Shown: positions 22,073 to 34,000 of the stretch, in pieces
Numbering within the stretch: the stretch's first letter is position 1
How the letters are laid out: each line of letters begins with the position of its first letter
Source: Gigantopelta aegis
Taxonomy: Eukaryota; Mollusca; Gastropoda; Neomphalida; Peltospiridae
Reading direction: 5' to 3'
Length of the DNA stretch: 64,000 nucleotides
NCBI RefSeq assembly: GCF_016097555.1
Contig: NC_054708.1
Coordinates: 26,613,572-26,677,571 of the forward strand
Program-made: the position numbers and the translations under genes
Notes under the pieces: generated by a model
What the model was told of the DNA's origin: nothing
Databases searched by the model: none
Seen by the model: only the letters and a program-made list of their open reading frames with translations

Positions 22073-23644
22073 TATCACAGTGTGGGCACATAATTCAGGG
22101 TTTCTGCCAGAGGGTAAGAAAGGTAAAACTATGTACATGTACCCTAAAATTTTGGAAATTAATGGATACAATTTTAATAATTTTTAGAAAAATTATAGTA
22201 AGAGCTGTAACTCCTGTTTAATATTTTATGCAGTGTCCAATTTCAAAAGATTTCAAAACTATAACCACCTAGTAGGTGCAGATATGATCCATTTTGTATT
22301 TATTTTCTGCACCTTAGTAGTAATGTTTTCAGAACCACTGCAGAATCCATTGGTGTCTACTTTTAATACTTACAATGATGCCTCTTAATGCATTCTGTAA
22401 ATATACCCATCTACTTTTCTCAAACAAACTCATATTTACAAAAATAATGAGCACCATATCATGTACAATATATAAATATTTTCACCCATTTTCCATTTAT
22501 TCATTTATATTTATTTTCGTGCTTCTATCCAATTACGGTTGAAGCACGCCATCCTGGGCATACATACACCTCAGCTTTCTGGGCTGTTAGTCCAAGACAA
22601 CGACCCCCCCCCCTCCACCTCCCACCCTAACTGACTGACAATTGACCATAGGAGTAGCCACGTGGCATCAGAGTGTTTCCGGTCTTATTCTTTACACCAA
22701 GTGTTGCAAACACAATTATCAGTATTAAAACAAAAACAGTCACTGGCTAAACAAAGATACTGGGCTGTTGTTGCCATATTTTTCTTTCGTTTGTAGGTTT
22801 ACTATAACATAACAAAAAACATATTGCTTATGCTATGAATATATTGCCATAAAAACATCTCTCAAATATTCAAATCACTAATTCAGATGTGTCACAGGAA
22901 TAAATTGAGATATTGAGATGTTTAAGATCTGATTTTTTTTTTTTTAAAGTCCTTGCAAATCTAAAACAGATATCATATGACAAACAAAACATGTATTTAT
23001 AGAATCAACTTTCATTTTAAACATAACATAAAATAAAAGGATTTTGAAAAGGTTACACAAATTTGAAGAAAATATATTTTGAATATTAAATATTTTTGTA
23101 AACAACTATTACTTGTCCATTTTTGCCATACACATAATTTTTGCTACTTTTGTAACCATGACAACAATAAATTATAATGTAAGCATGTCATTTTACATGT
23201 ACAAACAACTGCTCTCAGCATGAATGTTTTGCCCTACCACACATGAGATCAAAGGATTTAAAATACAATTTTAAAATGCCTTGTACAAAATACACGTACA
23301 TGAATATGTAGTATGCAGTGGACACCGGTATGCTATTCTATCTTTCTAAAACCACCTGTATATCTATATATTTAAAAAATATATATTAACAGGATTTTTG
23401 GTGACATTTTAAAAAAAACCCAGCAATACTAAACCATTGAAACATTCTAGAACTAGGCAACATCAAAACTACAGTGTTGAGTATGGTTTTGCCGACATAT
23501 TAATTTTTTTTTTTAAATAAACAAAAAATCAAACACACAAAAACAGAAAAATGGAAAGGAATGTTTGTTTAATGACATCTTGGCACATTTTAAATTATGA
23601 TTTGATGTTTTAACATATCATTGATTTGATTTGATTTGATATGA
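22073..23644. other. Intergenic, SINE fragment only
   Basis: Contains a short minus-strand remnant of the GCCTCGGTGGCAC SINE at about 22510-22600 (CTTCTATCCAATTACGG, CACACCTCAGC-like). It also contains a copy of a dispersed word CAGGGTTTCTGCCAGAGGGT at 22096, also seen near 28079 and in mutated form near 56652. No gene seen. Confidence 0.5.
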
Positions 23645-23730
23645 TAGAGAAAATCTACTGTCACCACATAGGCTATTCCTAACGAAAAAAAACTGCAAGT
23701 GATCTTTTATATGCACTTTCCCACAGACAG
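23645..23730 (-). mobile_element. SINE fragment, minus
   Basis: Short piece of the common body on the minus strand (GATCACTTGCAG, CTGTGGGAAAGTGCATATAA). It touches the plus-strand SINE at 23731 so the two form an inverted pair. Confidence 0.65.
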
Positions 23731-24034
23731 AGGTGGAATTTACCTCAATCGTTTGAGTGCTCGCTTCAGGTGCTTGCGTCGCATGATCGAACCACCTCGG
23801 TGGATCCATTCACCTGACAGGGCTTTTTCTTGTCCCAACCAGTGCAACAGAACTGGTCAAAGGCCGTGGTACCGGTATGTGCTTTCCAGTCTGTGGGAAA
23901 GTGCATATAAAAGATCCCTTGCTGCTAGTGGAAAAAAGTAGCGGGTTACCTCTGATGACATGTAAGAATTACCAAATATTTGATATCCAGTAGCCGATGT
24001 GCTCTAGAGGTGTTGTTAAACAAAACAAACTTTA
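23731..24034 (+). mobile_element. SINE with a third type of tRNA head
   Basis: Head AGGTGGAATTTACCTCAATC, CGCTTCAGGTGCTTGCG and CATGATCGAACCACCTCGG differs from the other heads. The body (AAAAGATCCCTTGCTGCTAG) and the CTCTAGAGGTGTTGTTAAAC tail are the common ones. It shows that one body and tail are carried by several heads. Confidence 0.8.
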
Positions 24035-24212
24035 ACGTAAGTTTTTCCCCAGACAGGACAGCACATGGCCTTTGATGTACACATCATACGGCACTAGTCT
24101 CATTGTGAGATGGGGAAAACTAAATCTACCAGGGCAATGGATCCTACAATCCATAGCATCTTGTCAAAGAGTTACTTCCTCATGAAATAACAAATAATCT
24201 GCATTGGAGCCA

Positions 24213-24467
24213 CCGACCTCAGTGGTGTAGTGGTTAATCCATTGGACTTAAGACTGGTAGTTACTGAGTTCGAAGCCCGGTACTGGCTCCCACTCAGAGA
24301 GTGTTTTAACAACTCGGTGGGTGTAAGACCGCTACACCCTCTTCTCTCTCACTAACCACTAACCCACTGTTCTGGACAGACAGCCCAGATAGCTGAGGTG
24401 TGTGCCCAGGACAGCATGCTTGAACCTTAATTGGATATATACATGAAAATAATTTGAAATGAAAATA
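24213..24467 (+). mobile_element. tRNA-headed SINE, GCCTCGGTGGCAC family, with target duplication
   Basis: Complete-looking copy flanked by CATTGGAGCCA at 24202-24212 and 24468-24478. Head CGACCTCAGTGGTGTAGTGG, B-box-like GAGTTCGAAGCCCGG, body and AATTGGATATA tail are as in 10928-11270. Confidence 0.88.
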
Positions 24468-24549
24468 CATTGGAGCCAAATGGGTTTGGTGTTCATCACT
24501 CTCATATTAACCAATTGTAACCTTTACTCGATGTACGAAAAGTTTCTTA

Positions 24550-25048
24550 GATGGCTACTGGATGTCAAACTTTTAGTAATTTTCGACACCCCTTACATTT
24601 CCCCCATTTACATACACTTTTCCAGATAGGACAGGAAAATACCATGGCTTTTGATACAATAGTTGTGGGGCCAGGGCTCGAAACAGCCTGTGGCCAGGTC
24701 GCCAAATGCAACCAATGTCCTGTTTAGGTGACTTGAATATTAAAAAATAATGGCATTGGTCGCACAAATAATATTATTATTTGTGCGATCTAACATATGA
24801 GCCACTATTAATATTTGTATTGCATCTATTTATTCCACATTAAAATTTTGCTCGTGGTTTGCTTACCATAATTTGCCAACATCCATTATTTTTGGGCCAC
24901 CATATTTTTTAGCGAGTTTCGAGCCCTGGGGGCACTGACTGGGATGGAAAAACACAATCAGAGAAGGGGTCCTCCGAGATGATTTGATCCTACGACCTAA
25001 GCCTCCCAAGCAAGTTGCTCTACCAACTGAATGAGATCCAGTGTTTGT
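24550..25048 (-). mobile_element. SINE, minus, split by a nested MITE
   Basis: Degraded minus-strand SINE: tail side 24550-24670 (GGCTACTGGATGTCAAAC), head side 24921-25048 (TTTGATCCTACGACC, GCTCTACCAACTGAATGAG). The GCTCTACCAACTGA end is a further head type, close to a tRNA D-arm in reverse. Confidence 0.7.
24671..24920. mobile_element. MITE with CCAGGGCTCGAAAC ends, inside a SINE
   Basis: Perfect 14-bp inverted ends CCAGGGCTCGAAAC / GTTTCGAGCCCTGG. Inside lies another palindrome, GTCGCACAAATAATATTATT with ATTTGTGCGA. It interrupts the SINE 24550-25048, so it is the younger of the two. Confidence 0.8.
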
Positions 25049-25084
25049 GGTAATAGAGAAGTCCACTATCAACAGATATCAACT

Positions 25085-25640
25085 GTATATTTTACCAAAA
25101 CATGTAATAAACTTCATACAAATTTACAAACTATCCAAATTATGACTATAAGAATAATATTTACATACAGTGAAACCCCACTAAACCGGACACCCTCAGG
25201 ACCAAGAAAACGTCCAGTTTTTAGAGGTATCCAGTTTAGAGAAGTTCTGTGCTGTACAGATATTTAAAAAGGGGCTGCGAAAAACAATTCTGGTTTACTG
25301 AGTGTCTGGTTTTGAGAGGTTTCCCTGTATTGGGTATATCGGTGTTATTTCAAATAGTAAACAGTTTTTTGATGAACAATTTTGATGCATGATTTGATGG
25401 TACATGTATCCGATTTGTGTTATGAAAATGGTTAGAATATTTTACCAAAACCTGTAATAAGCTTCATACAAATTTATAAACCGTCCAAGTTAGGACTCTA
25501 AGAATAATAACTACATAGGTATATGGGTGTTATTTCACATAGGAGTTGGGAGTACACAATTTTTGCTGAACAATTTTGATGCATGATTTGATGGTACATG
25601 TATTTGATTTGCGTTACGAATATGGTTAAAAATATTTGCT
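25085..25640. repeat. Local tandem duplication, first copy carrying a MITE
   Basis: The stretch TTTTACCAAAACATGTAATA ... GATTTGATGGTACATGTAT (25085-25420) is repeated at 25435-25625 (TTTTACCAAAACCTGTAATA ... same end). The first copy is longer by the MITE at 25168-25327; the second has an uninterrupted ACTACATAGGTATATGGG at the matching place. Confidence 0.85.
25168..25327. mobile_element. Tc1/mariner-type MITE with TA duplication
   Basis: Ends CAGTGAAACCCCACTAAAC and GTTTTGAGAGGTTTCCCTG, flanked by TA on both sides. It is about 160 bp; the inside is made of repeated ...GGTTTA.AGAG... words. Relatives at 36230-36452 and, degraded, 26448-26612. TA duplication and size fit a Tc1/mariner-related MITE (inference). 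Confidence 0.82.
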
Positions 25641-26237
25641 GAATAGCCACATTTTCCAGCATATTCAAATGACCATAAAAAAAACCCAGGAATAATGAAC
25701 ACATAACTTTATACACAACCCCTGCAATGAAGAAAATGTCCACGGCAGAAAACATGCCATGGATGGAAAAAATACTGAATACAGTTCACAACAAAAAAAG
25801 TTCCACAGAGAATTACAACCCCCCACAATTGGGCAATTGCAGGGGTTGCATGCACACAAAAGGTTTTTGAACACTGTCTTGGGTGGGGGAGGGAGTTGCT
25901 TATTCAAAGTAAAGTATCTATGTAAAACACCTTCCTAAGCAATGAAATGTATGTAACCTGCGAAATCTAGTTGGCACGAAATTTACAGAAATTACAGTAA
26001 AAGTACAGTGGATGAAACTTGTCAGTTGCCATATATTGTTTTTTAACAAGCCTAAATGCATACATGTTTTATACTACCAACACCACAGTTCACACGAAAA
26101 GCATGGAATGCACCACACACTATAAAGATGAATCCAAGAGATTGTATTTATCACAATGCTGCATTCAGCATCATTTATCACCAACATAACAGTTTACACA
26201 CAAATCCATCAATTTACAGCAGCAACAAGCTTACACA

Positions 26238-26800
26238 GGTCGTCTTGGAGTTTGCCGTCATTGTAATGTGTTTCTAACTAAATTAGCTTTTTTAACAACA
26301 CAAATTAGATATTCAGCAATTTTGTTATTTATAACATCAGTGTCTGTATGTTTCATATTTTTCTGGTCATCCTAGTGTTTGTACTGTGGCAGGTCAAACT
26401 GCATTTTATTTCCTAATACCATACATGATATGTTTTTGTACATACTAATGATAACCCTTCTAAACCAAGAAGAAAGTCCAGTTTTAAGAGGTATCTGGTT
26501 TAGAGAGGTTACATTCTATGTTAATGTTTAAAAAGGGACCATGAAAAACATCTGGTTTTTCAGGGAATTCCAGTTTACAGAGGGTCTGGTTTTGAATTGT
26601 TTCACTGTAGTTGGAAGTGAAATCCAATTTTAGGTACTTCAAACATCAAGACTACCAGAAACACATACTTAGTATTTAAAGACACTGATATTCTAAATTA
26701 AAAAAAAATGTATTTAGTATTCAATTTTCATCTTCAAAAAGCAATACTGGCCCAACATATATTACAACAGCTGCAAACTCAAGTCAGACTGTAAAGAACA
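26238..26800. mobile_element. Degraded TTAA-family MITE with a nested second MITE
   Basis: GAGTTTGCCGTCATTGTAAT and TGTTTCTAACTAA at the left and CAACAGCTGCAAACTCAAGT at the right are the eroded ends of the 3084-3390 family. A CAGTGAAAC-type MITE (about 26448-26612) is inserted in the middle. Confidence 0.6.
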
Positions 26801-27352
26801 GCAAAATTGTGGGTACATTAATTCCCTACCACACCCGCAAACCCCGAGACCAATATCCAATGTCAGTCCATGCACCCATCACCACAATAATGATCACAAC
26901 CCACCTATATCGTAACCATGGTTACTGTTACAAATTTTATTACATAATTCTTTTTTCTGTCCTTCAGACATCTACTTACTATTGCTAACTAAAGTCGGTT
27001 CTATACCTGTTAAGTTTCCTCTAAGATGATTAAAATCTCGATAGAAATATCAGTTTCAAAGAAATGATACAGGAATTACCAATAATGAAAAACCATGTTA
27101 AGTTTTATCAAAAGAAGCTAAGTTGTGTTATTTTTCAACAATGGTAACTAACAAAAAAATGTAATGGCATTTTAGTTTGAATTAAATCCTTTGAAAAAAA
27201 AAATACATTGTATATAATAAAGTCTTATGTTTAACTATAATGCTTCTTTTACTGTTAGACTTTAAAAGGAAATATTTATACCAGGCAGGTGTATTTCAGA
27301 GATACAGTACACTTCACAGGTAAACTGCTTTGATTAGATCCATACGACAATA
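26801..27352. other. Intergenic, nothing recognised
   Basis: AT-rich sequence without a gene or a repeat I can name. Confidence 0.4.
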
Positions 27353-27729
27353 TTAAAGGGACATAACCTAGTTTTTAAACACAAAGGCATATTTTTGTCT
27401 ATTAGAGCCATTTTTGATAACTGAAATCATACTTTACTTAGATTTTATTGTTTAGATTATCCATTTCCATACATTCATTGGTTTTGGTCATCCTGGTGTT
27501 TTTAATATCCCAAAATGCATTTCTCATATTTTTAAAAATGCACGTGCGTCTGAGAAGTAACAGTTATGGAGTCAAGTTTTAGTCAAGTTTTTTAGGGTAT
27601 TTCACCATTTCAAAGTCACAGACTCATGTTTCACTCAATTGTAACTTTATCCAAATGTGTTACAGGTTTGTAGATTAACTAAACTTAGTGTTAATTTTCA
27701 CGGGTTGAAACTAGGGCATGTCCCTTTAA
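27353..27729. mobile_element. TTAA-ended MITE, GGGACATAACCTAG family
   Basis: Ends TTAAAGGGACATAACCTAG and ACTAGGGCATGTCCCTTTAA with TTAA on both sides. A longer relative is at 36503-37281. Confidence 0.8.
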
Positions 27730-28204
27730 GGACCGAGATAGGGGAGTGGGGGCATAAACAAAATAGTAATTAATACTGAAATCAGCCCCCATTATTAGGA
27801 ATCCAACTGCAAATGTATAGTTTAAATAAAAAATGTTATCATTATTATGTCTGTTGTATGGGAAACATGTTGGGATAAGACACTTTATACATTAAGTACT
27901 AAAACTGTATTAATAATGTTTAATAAAAATGCACACATTTTTTCTACTCTTGTGCACCCTTTCCCCTGAAACACATAGCTCTATGTAACCAACTACATGT
28001 ACCTATAGGATATTGCACACGGTTCCATTTCATATCAAGTTCATGACCAGACTGAAGTAATTTTCATTTGTCATGAGCAGGGTTTCTGCCAGATGGTAAA
28101 ATTATGTAACCTAAAAACACGGAAATTTATTGGTACAAACCAAGATAATCTGAAGTGTATTAATTATTAACAAGCATTCTGAGATTACTATAAAGCAATA
28201 CATG
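27730..28204. other. Intergenic, nothing recognised
   Basis: No gene seen; holds a second copy of the dispersed word AGGGTTTCTGCCAGATGGTA near 28080. Confidence 0.4.
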
Positions 28205-28615
28205 TCCCCATCTGGACCTAACACATTTTTGTATCTCCTAAGTTCAAGGGCCATAACTGTGAAAAATGGGTAAACTCAAACTTGGTCTGTAATAAAACAT
28301 GATAAAACTATGCATAAAAGTTCAGCTCAATACCTTGAGGCATTGCAAAAAAGTCAGGAAAACAAATCATCATATCTCCTAAGATCAAGGGCCATAACTC
28401 TGTCAAAATTGGGTAAATCACCATGAATGTCAAACTTGATCTGTAACAGTACATGATAGAGCTATATACAAAATTTCAGCTCAATATCTCAAGGCATTGT
28501 GAAAAAAAACCCCAAAAAACATCAGGAAAACTATACATGGGACAGATGGACACACAGACAGACAGGACAGAGATGAAACCTATAGTCCCCTCCAGTTGGA
28601 CCGGTAGGGGACTAA
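28205..28615 (-). repeat. Dispersed repeat, CCCCTACC / GTCTGTCTGTCC family
   Basis: Reverse-oriented copy of the outer repeat at 12560-14250: TCCTAAGTTCAAGGGCCATA is duplicated inside it, and it ends GACAGACAGGACAGAG, CCTATAGTCCCCTCCAG. It carries no coding sequence. Confidence 0.75.
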
Positions 28616-28837
28616 TAAATATACTTACTAGTATGGTATTATACTTGTAGTACCTTTCTTGAACTATAATAGTGTTTACTTACGAACCAATCTACTGCTA
28701 ACAGTCTTTCCTCTTCCAATACCTTTTGGTATATAAACTAAAGTTATTAATACTCTTTGTTACTTTCTTGTCCACATTCTATAAAACGACGGCTTAGAAA
28801 GCCACATTCTAAGCTAAAATAGGTTCATATTGACACA

Positions 28838-29848
28838 GGGCACAATACTTCACGCGAAACGCCGTTCTGTTCGCGTGTCGGTTACGCAAAATTAAATTTA
28901 CGTGAACCGCAAATCGGTTACGTCATGACCTGTAAACGTTCAGAAATTAAAACTTGCAAACTTCACAATTACAGGAAGTTTATTCATGCAGACATACTAC
29001 TGGTATTCCGACAAATGTTTTAGACTGATTTTTAGATACTTGATGCGCAGCAAACCAGTAAACAACGTTATATTACAACAGTTGTAACTTGCGACCAGTC
29101 TACAGTTTTAAAACAGTTTTAAAGAAATGTGCTCGGACCGCTTGGGATGGCTAAATTTTCTGCTGCTATTTTATCTCTAAAGGAATATATGTAGACATAC
29201 TATTGGATTGGCTATAATTACCATCGATGAAGTGAAAGTAGCATAGCCACTGCAAATCGCAAAAAGGAATCCCTACAAATGAGTATTTATCTATTTCAAA
29301 GGCGTATCGCCCATTACGCACAGTACGCATGTGCGTAATTCAAAAACAAAATCCGGGAATAGGTCGAGGCTGTCTGCAATTGTTCTATAGAATAGACCTC
29401 TTAAAATTGACTCGAAAAAAGAGTTTCTAAAATGCATCTACAGGCGTCCTGAGTTTCAAAATTATCACAGGGGGAGGCCCCCTGAATCCCCTCGCTCGGG
29501 CACGCCTTTGACATACGTAATTCTAAGATAATTTCTGGCTACGCCCCTGTATTTTGTTTCAGTACTGGCGCTAATATTCAGTTCTTTTATAATATTGTTA
29601 ACTTTAGCAAGCATTAAAGACATTTCTTTCTTTTTTTTGGTAAAATGTTTTCTTTTGTATTTGTTTTAACTTTATGTTTCAGCTAAAAACTATGCATTTA
29701 AAATATAATTTCAACGTAATTTTGAGGTAACCGATCAGATAACCCATGGGTCACGCAAATATAATTCACGTAACCGAACAATTGGTTACCTAGGTAAAAA
29801 CCATGTGAACTGACTTCCGGTTACCTCAGATTTCGAAATATTGTCCCC
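28838..29848. mobile_element. Probable 1-kb non-autonomous DNA element
   Basis: Weak inverted ends GGGCACAATACTTCACGC and TTTCGAAATATTGTCCCCC, with several internal copies of GGTTACGT / ACGTAACC words near both ends. A second insertion with ends CAAAGGCGTATCGCCC and GGGCACGCCTTTGA lies inside at about 29298-29512. Ends are too diverged to be sure. Confidence 0.5.
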
Positions 29849-30279
29849 CGTTGACAGTCACCATGATTGCACATATCAGTTTATAAGAAGGAATATATAC
29901 AGGGTGTTCATCAAGCCCGATTACCTTTTGTATGTACACATGATACACAGTTTATAAATGGCAGATTAAAAAAAAAGGGATGTTTAACGACCACCCAGGC
30001 CATTGGTTAATTCAGCAGTTATTAAAGGGTCAAACATGTGGTCACACTGCAACTGCAACTTTCAGACTACAGAAAAAATCTGCTGCCATCACCTGACTCC
30101 TCTTTTTATTAATTACACGACTGGAGCAAAATTTGCAACAAAAAAACCATCGTAACATCATATTGAATATGGTTAGAAGGTGAATGGTTACAAATATTTG
30201 GAATCTATTTCTTGCAAAAAATTACAAACAATATGGAAGATAGGTCATGGTAAGGACAATAGAAAGTGATTTATGTATA

Positions 30280-30410
30280 CAGTGGCGTAGCGTGGGTTGC
30301 CAGTGCCCCCTAACCAGTGGACCGTTAGCACTCCCAGAGTCCCTTTCACCAGTCCAGAATTTTGCGCCCAGGGCAACTGCCCCGGTGGCCCCTCCCACGC
30401 TATGCCACTG
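30280..30410. mobile_element. hAT-type MITE, CAGTGGCGTAGCGTGGG ends
   Basis: 131 bp with 17-bp inverted ends CAGTGGCGTAGCGTGGG / CCCACGCTATGCCACTG (one mismatch). Flanked by TATGTATA and CATGTATA, an 8-bp near-duplication as hAT elements make. GC-rich inside an AT-rich region. Confidence 0.85.
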
Positions 30411-31079
30411 CATGTATACCTGTATGTTATTTATACTGTTTGTACATGTAATTATAATAACAGTTTCTCAGTTGTAAATTGTGTAAAATAAAACTTGGCT
30501 CACAAACTCACAATGAAAAAACAATTCTTATAACAACAGGCAGTTTAAAAAATATAAAAATAATTTTCTTTCATCTTTATCATTATTCATACTGCGTATT
30601 CACAAATGTTTTTGCATGAAATAAAGATACTAAATACCTGAATCCCTGTAAATGAAAAGTTTCAACATTTTCTGAATTTGGCCTGTGGTATTCCTGTAAA
30701 AGAAAGTCATGTTAATCAAATTACATTCCCGTAACATTATCCTGAAGAAAAAACCCAAAACCGAGCATATCTACATGTAATCCAGCATTCCATATTTAGC
30801 AAAATCCATTAAAAAATATAATTCCCATGACCAAACACCAGCTACAATTAAATTAACAACCTCAAATTCTGAATTAATTAGTCACTTAGCACTTCCATAA
30901 AGCATATCAGGTGTACATACAAAGTTATTACACATGAAAAGTGCTTCACAAACTTCATAAACACCCTACATTTCGACCAGTCCGAACTATTTCCGTCCAT
31001 GATGACATACTGGTAGTAGTAAAATCAGCTGAATGATCAACATTGTTGAATGCTGCCAAGTAACCATGACTAAACACAT

Positions 31080-34000
31080 CTACTGTGATTTCCTAGCTGT
31101 CATTTTCCTCTGTCTGCTCCTGCAACAGAGAAAACATAAAAACTATTTAAAAAACTGGAGAGAAAAAAAAAAACTGTATCAGAGACTAAAGCACAACAGA
31201 AAGGATATACAGGGCTTCTAGATTATGATAGTCCCACTCCCATGGCTGGTGATATTCAGTGTTGGGCTAGTAAATAAATACTATAACTAGTCTGACGGCT
31301 AGTGGAAAAAACCACCTTGTCAAATGCTGCATTTTGTAAATATGAATAACCTGCCCGCTCTTCCCACCCCCAATCTAAGGGTTTTTAAGCTCTATCTCTC
31401 TCTTTATATGACATATCTGATTATTACTACATGTATTAGTAAAAACGTATTTATTTAAAGTAGGGCTAGTGAATTTTTAATCATGGCTAGTGGATTTTTA
31501 TAAAATTCTAGAAGCCCTGATATAAAAATTTAATTGACAGTTCAGGCCTCAAATTTGGCAAATAAGAGGGAAAGGCCATTTGGCGTCAACCGATGGCAAC
31601 TTTTTAATGGCATTACAGCCAAATGACAGGACAAGACAAAGTGTATTAATATAGCACAAAAGCACCCATTTCATGGGTTTTGTAATAAAACAACTGTCAG
31701 GAGTCGCATTGGTGTATGATGACCAATTACTAACATGCAAAATAAGGAACCGTAAGATTCTATTTAATTTTCAGTCCATTGGACCATATATGACTTGGAC
31801 GCTGCACCAATTTGCCACATGGTGAAGTTTGTTTTGTTTAACAACACCACTAGAGCACACTGATATATTAATCATTGGCTATTGGATGTCAAACATTTGG
31901 TTATTCTGACTCGTAGTCAGTAGAGGAAACCCGCTACATTTTCTTAATGCAGCAAGGGATCTTTTATATGCACTTTTCCACAGACAGGAAAGCACACACC
32001 ACGGCCTTTGACCAGTTGTGGTGTTGCCACATGGCTGCCATTAAATTTGACCATGTCAACATTTGATTACTCTCATGTGAGAGGGAGGAAGGTAACCTGC
32101 TGCCACTATATAGCCTAAATACTGAAAAGCAGCAAGGCAACTTTTAAATACATTTTCCCATAGACTGGACAGTGCATATCATGGCACTGGTTGCGACAAG
32201 AAAAAACCCTCTAAAATCAACAGATCCTATGACTCATTGCACATCAAACAGGTCCTCTACTACTGAGTTAAAAAGATATTCATGTACAGAACATTTGATC
32301 ATCTAGCAACAGCAATTTTGAAGAAATAATAACAAAGTAAATATCCAATAATGATAAAAATGCCAATGCAAATCAATACTGCAACAGCCTTTTGCCATTA
32401 AACTACTGATCGCTGTCATGAATTTCGAGGAATGCCTGTTTTTAACGACTATGGTTGGCATTTATTATCAATTAATTTTAAAGCTGTCTATGCCCTATCT
32501 TATAACAATGTTTTCTAAAGCAAGGATTTTCATTTACCTTGCTTCTGTTCTCGATGAAGTATACTCAAACCACAGCACATGAGGTATCAAAGTTGAATCA
32601 CGCACCATAAAAAATTCTCCTAAATGACTGAAAAAGAAATGGAAGTGCTTGCTTCATACACAATTTTTTACAACCTACAAATAATTGTAATAGTTTATTA
32701 AAAACCCACTCTTTACAGGCTTGTTAACTTTTACAACACATCATTAGCCAATTAACAAATCATACAGATTGTATAGTTTAAAGATACAAAAAGTCTGTTT
32801 TTGTTTAACACCACCACTAGAGCACATCGATTTATTAATCATCAGTTATTGGATGTCAAACATTTTGTAATTGTGAGACATAGACTTCAGAGATCTTTCA
32901 TATCCACTTTCCCACACGCTGGACAGTACATACCACAGCCTTTGATATACCAGTCATGGGGTATTGGTTAGGATGGGGAAACCCAATCAGTAAATGGGTC
33001 CACCAAGGTGTTTTGATCCTACGACTGAAGCACCTCAGGTAAACACTCTACCAACTGAGCTGGATCCCACCCCTTTAAAGGTACCTGTATATTGGAAATA
33101 ACTGGTTATTGTCTTAAGATATCGGCTTTAGCTTGCGAAGGTTAGAATGGCAAATGCAGTGGGGCTCTGCCGAGCTGCATTCGCCATTTGATTTGAGCAG
33201 GATAAAGCCAATATGTTAAGACAGTAACCAGTTATTTCTTTTACCCTGCAATCCTACAAGAATAGTTTTTTTATTCCATTTTTGTGCATACAAATCAAGA
33301 ATCGTCAATCTAGCAATGCTTTTGCCATATGTCATACAAGATACATGACATCATTCTTTGTACATTCTGCAACATTTAAAAAGCATACATAAACTCTAAT
33401 TGATAAATAAATATACAAGTTTTGTACTGTTATCACAAAACTAAGTTATTTGTATTTACTGTACTTAAACAAATAATTTAAAGAGTATGTTTTTTTTAAA
33501 TCTAGTCTGAAATACTCAAGTCGAGTCGGGCTTGTCATTTGACCTATATTTTTGGTCAGTGACCAAAAATATAGAGATTTATCTTATCATAAAATCTTGC
33601 CAATGTATACAGTATTTGTGAGATAAATCTGCTTTTCTTACAACAGTGCATAATCATCAACAAACTAATCTGGTACTCCCAAAAACATATTTATCCAAAT
33701 TCAGAGGGATATGTACAGCCCCTCATCAAGGGATGCAAATGCATAAATGAAATCCCAACATATAACAAATGTCTGATCAAGTTAGCAAAATACAACAAGA
33801 AGATAGTAAACAAAGGCAAAATATTTTCAAATTTGATATGATCAAGTGTTTTTAGGGTAAAAAACAAATATGTACATGTATATTATATATCAAATTTGAA
33901 ACAAAATGAAAAGTAAAAATAAGACAATGCTCTGAAGTAAGACTTAAGCAAAGCCGTATACACAATATTATTTATAATAGTTAGGTGAGCAGTGATTCCT

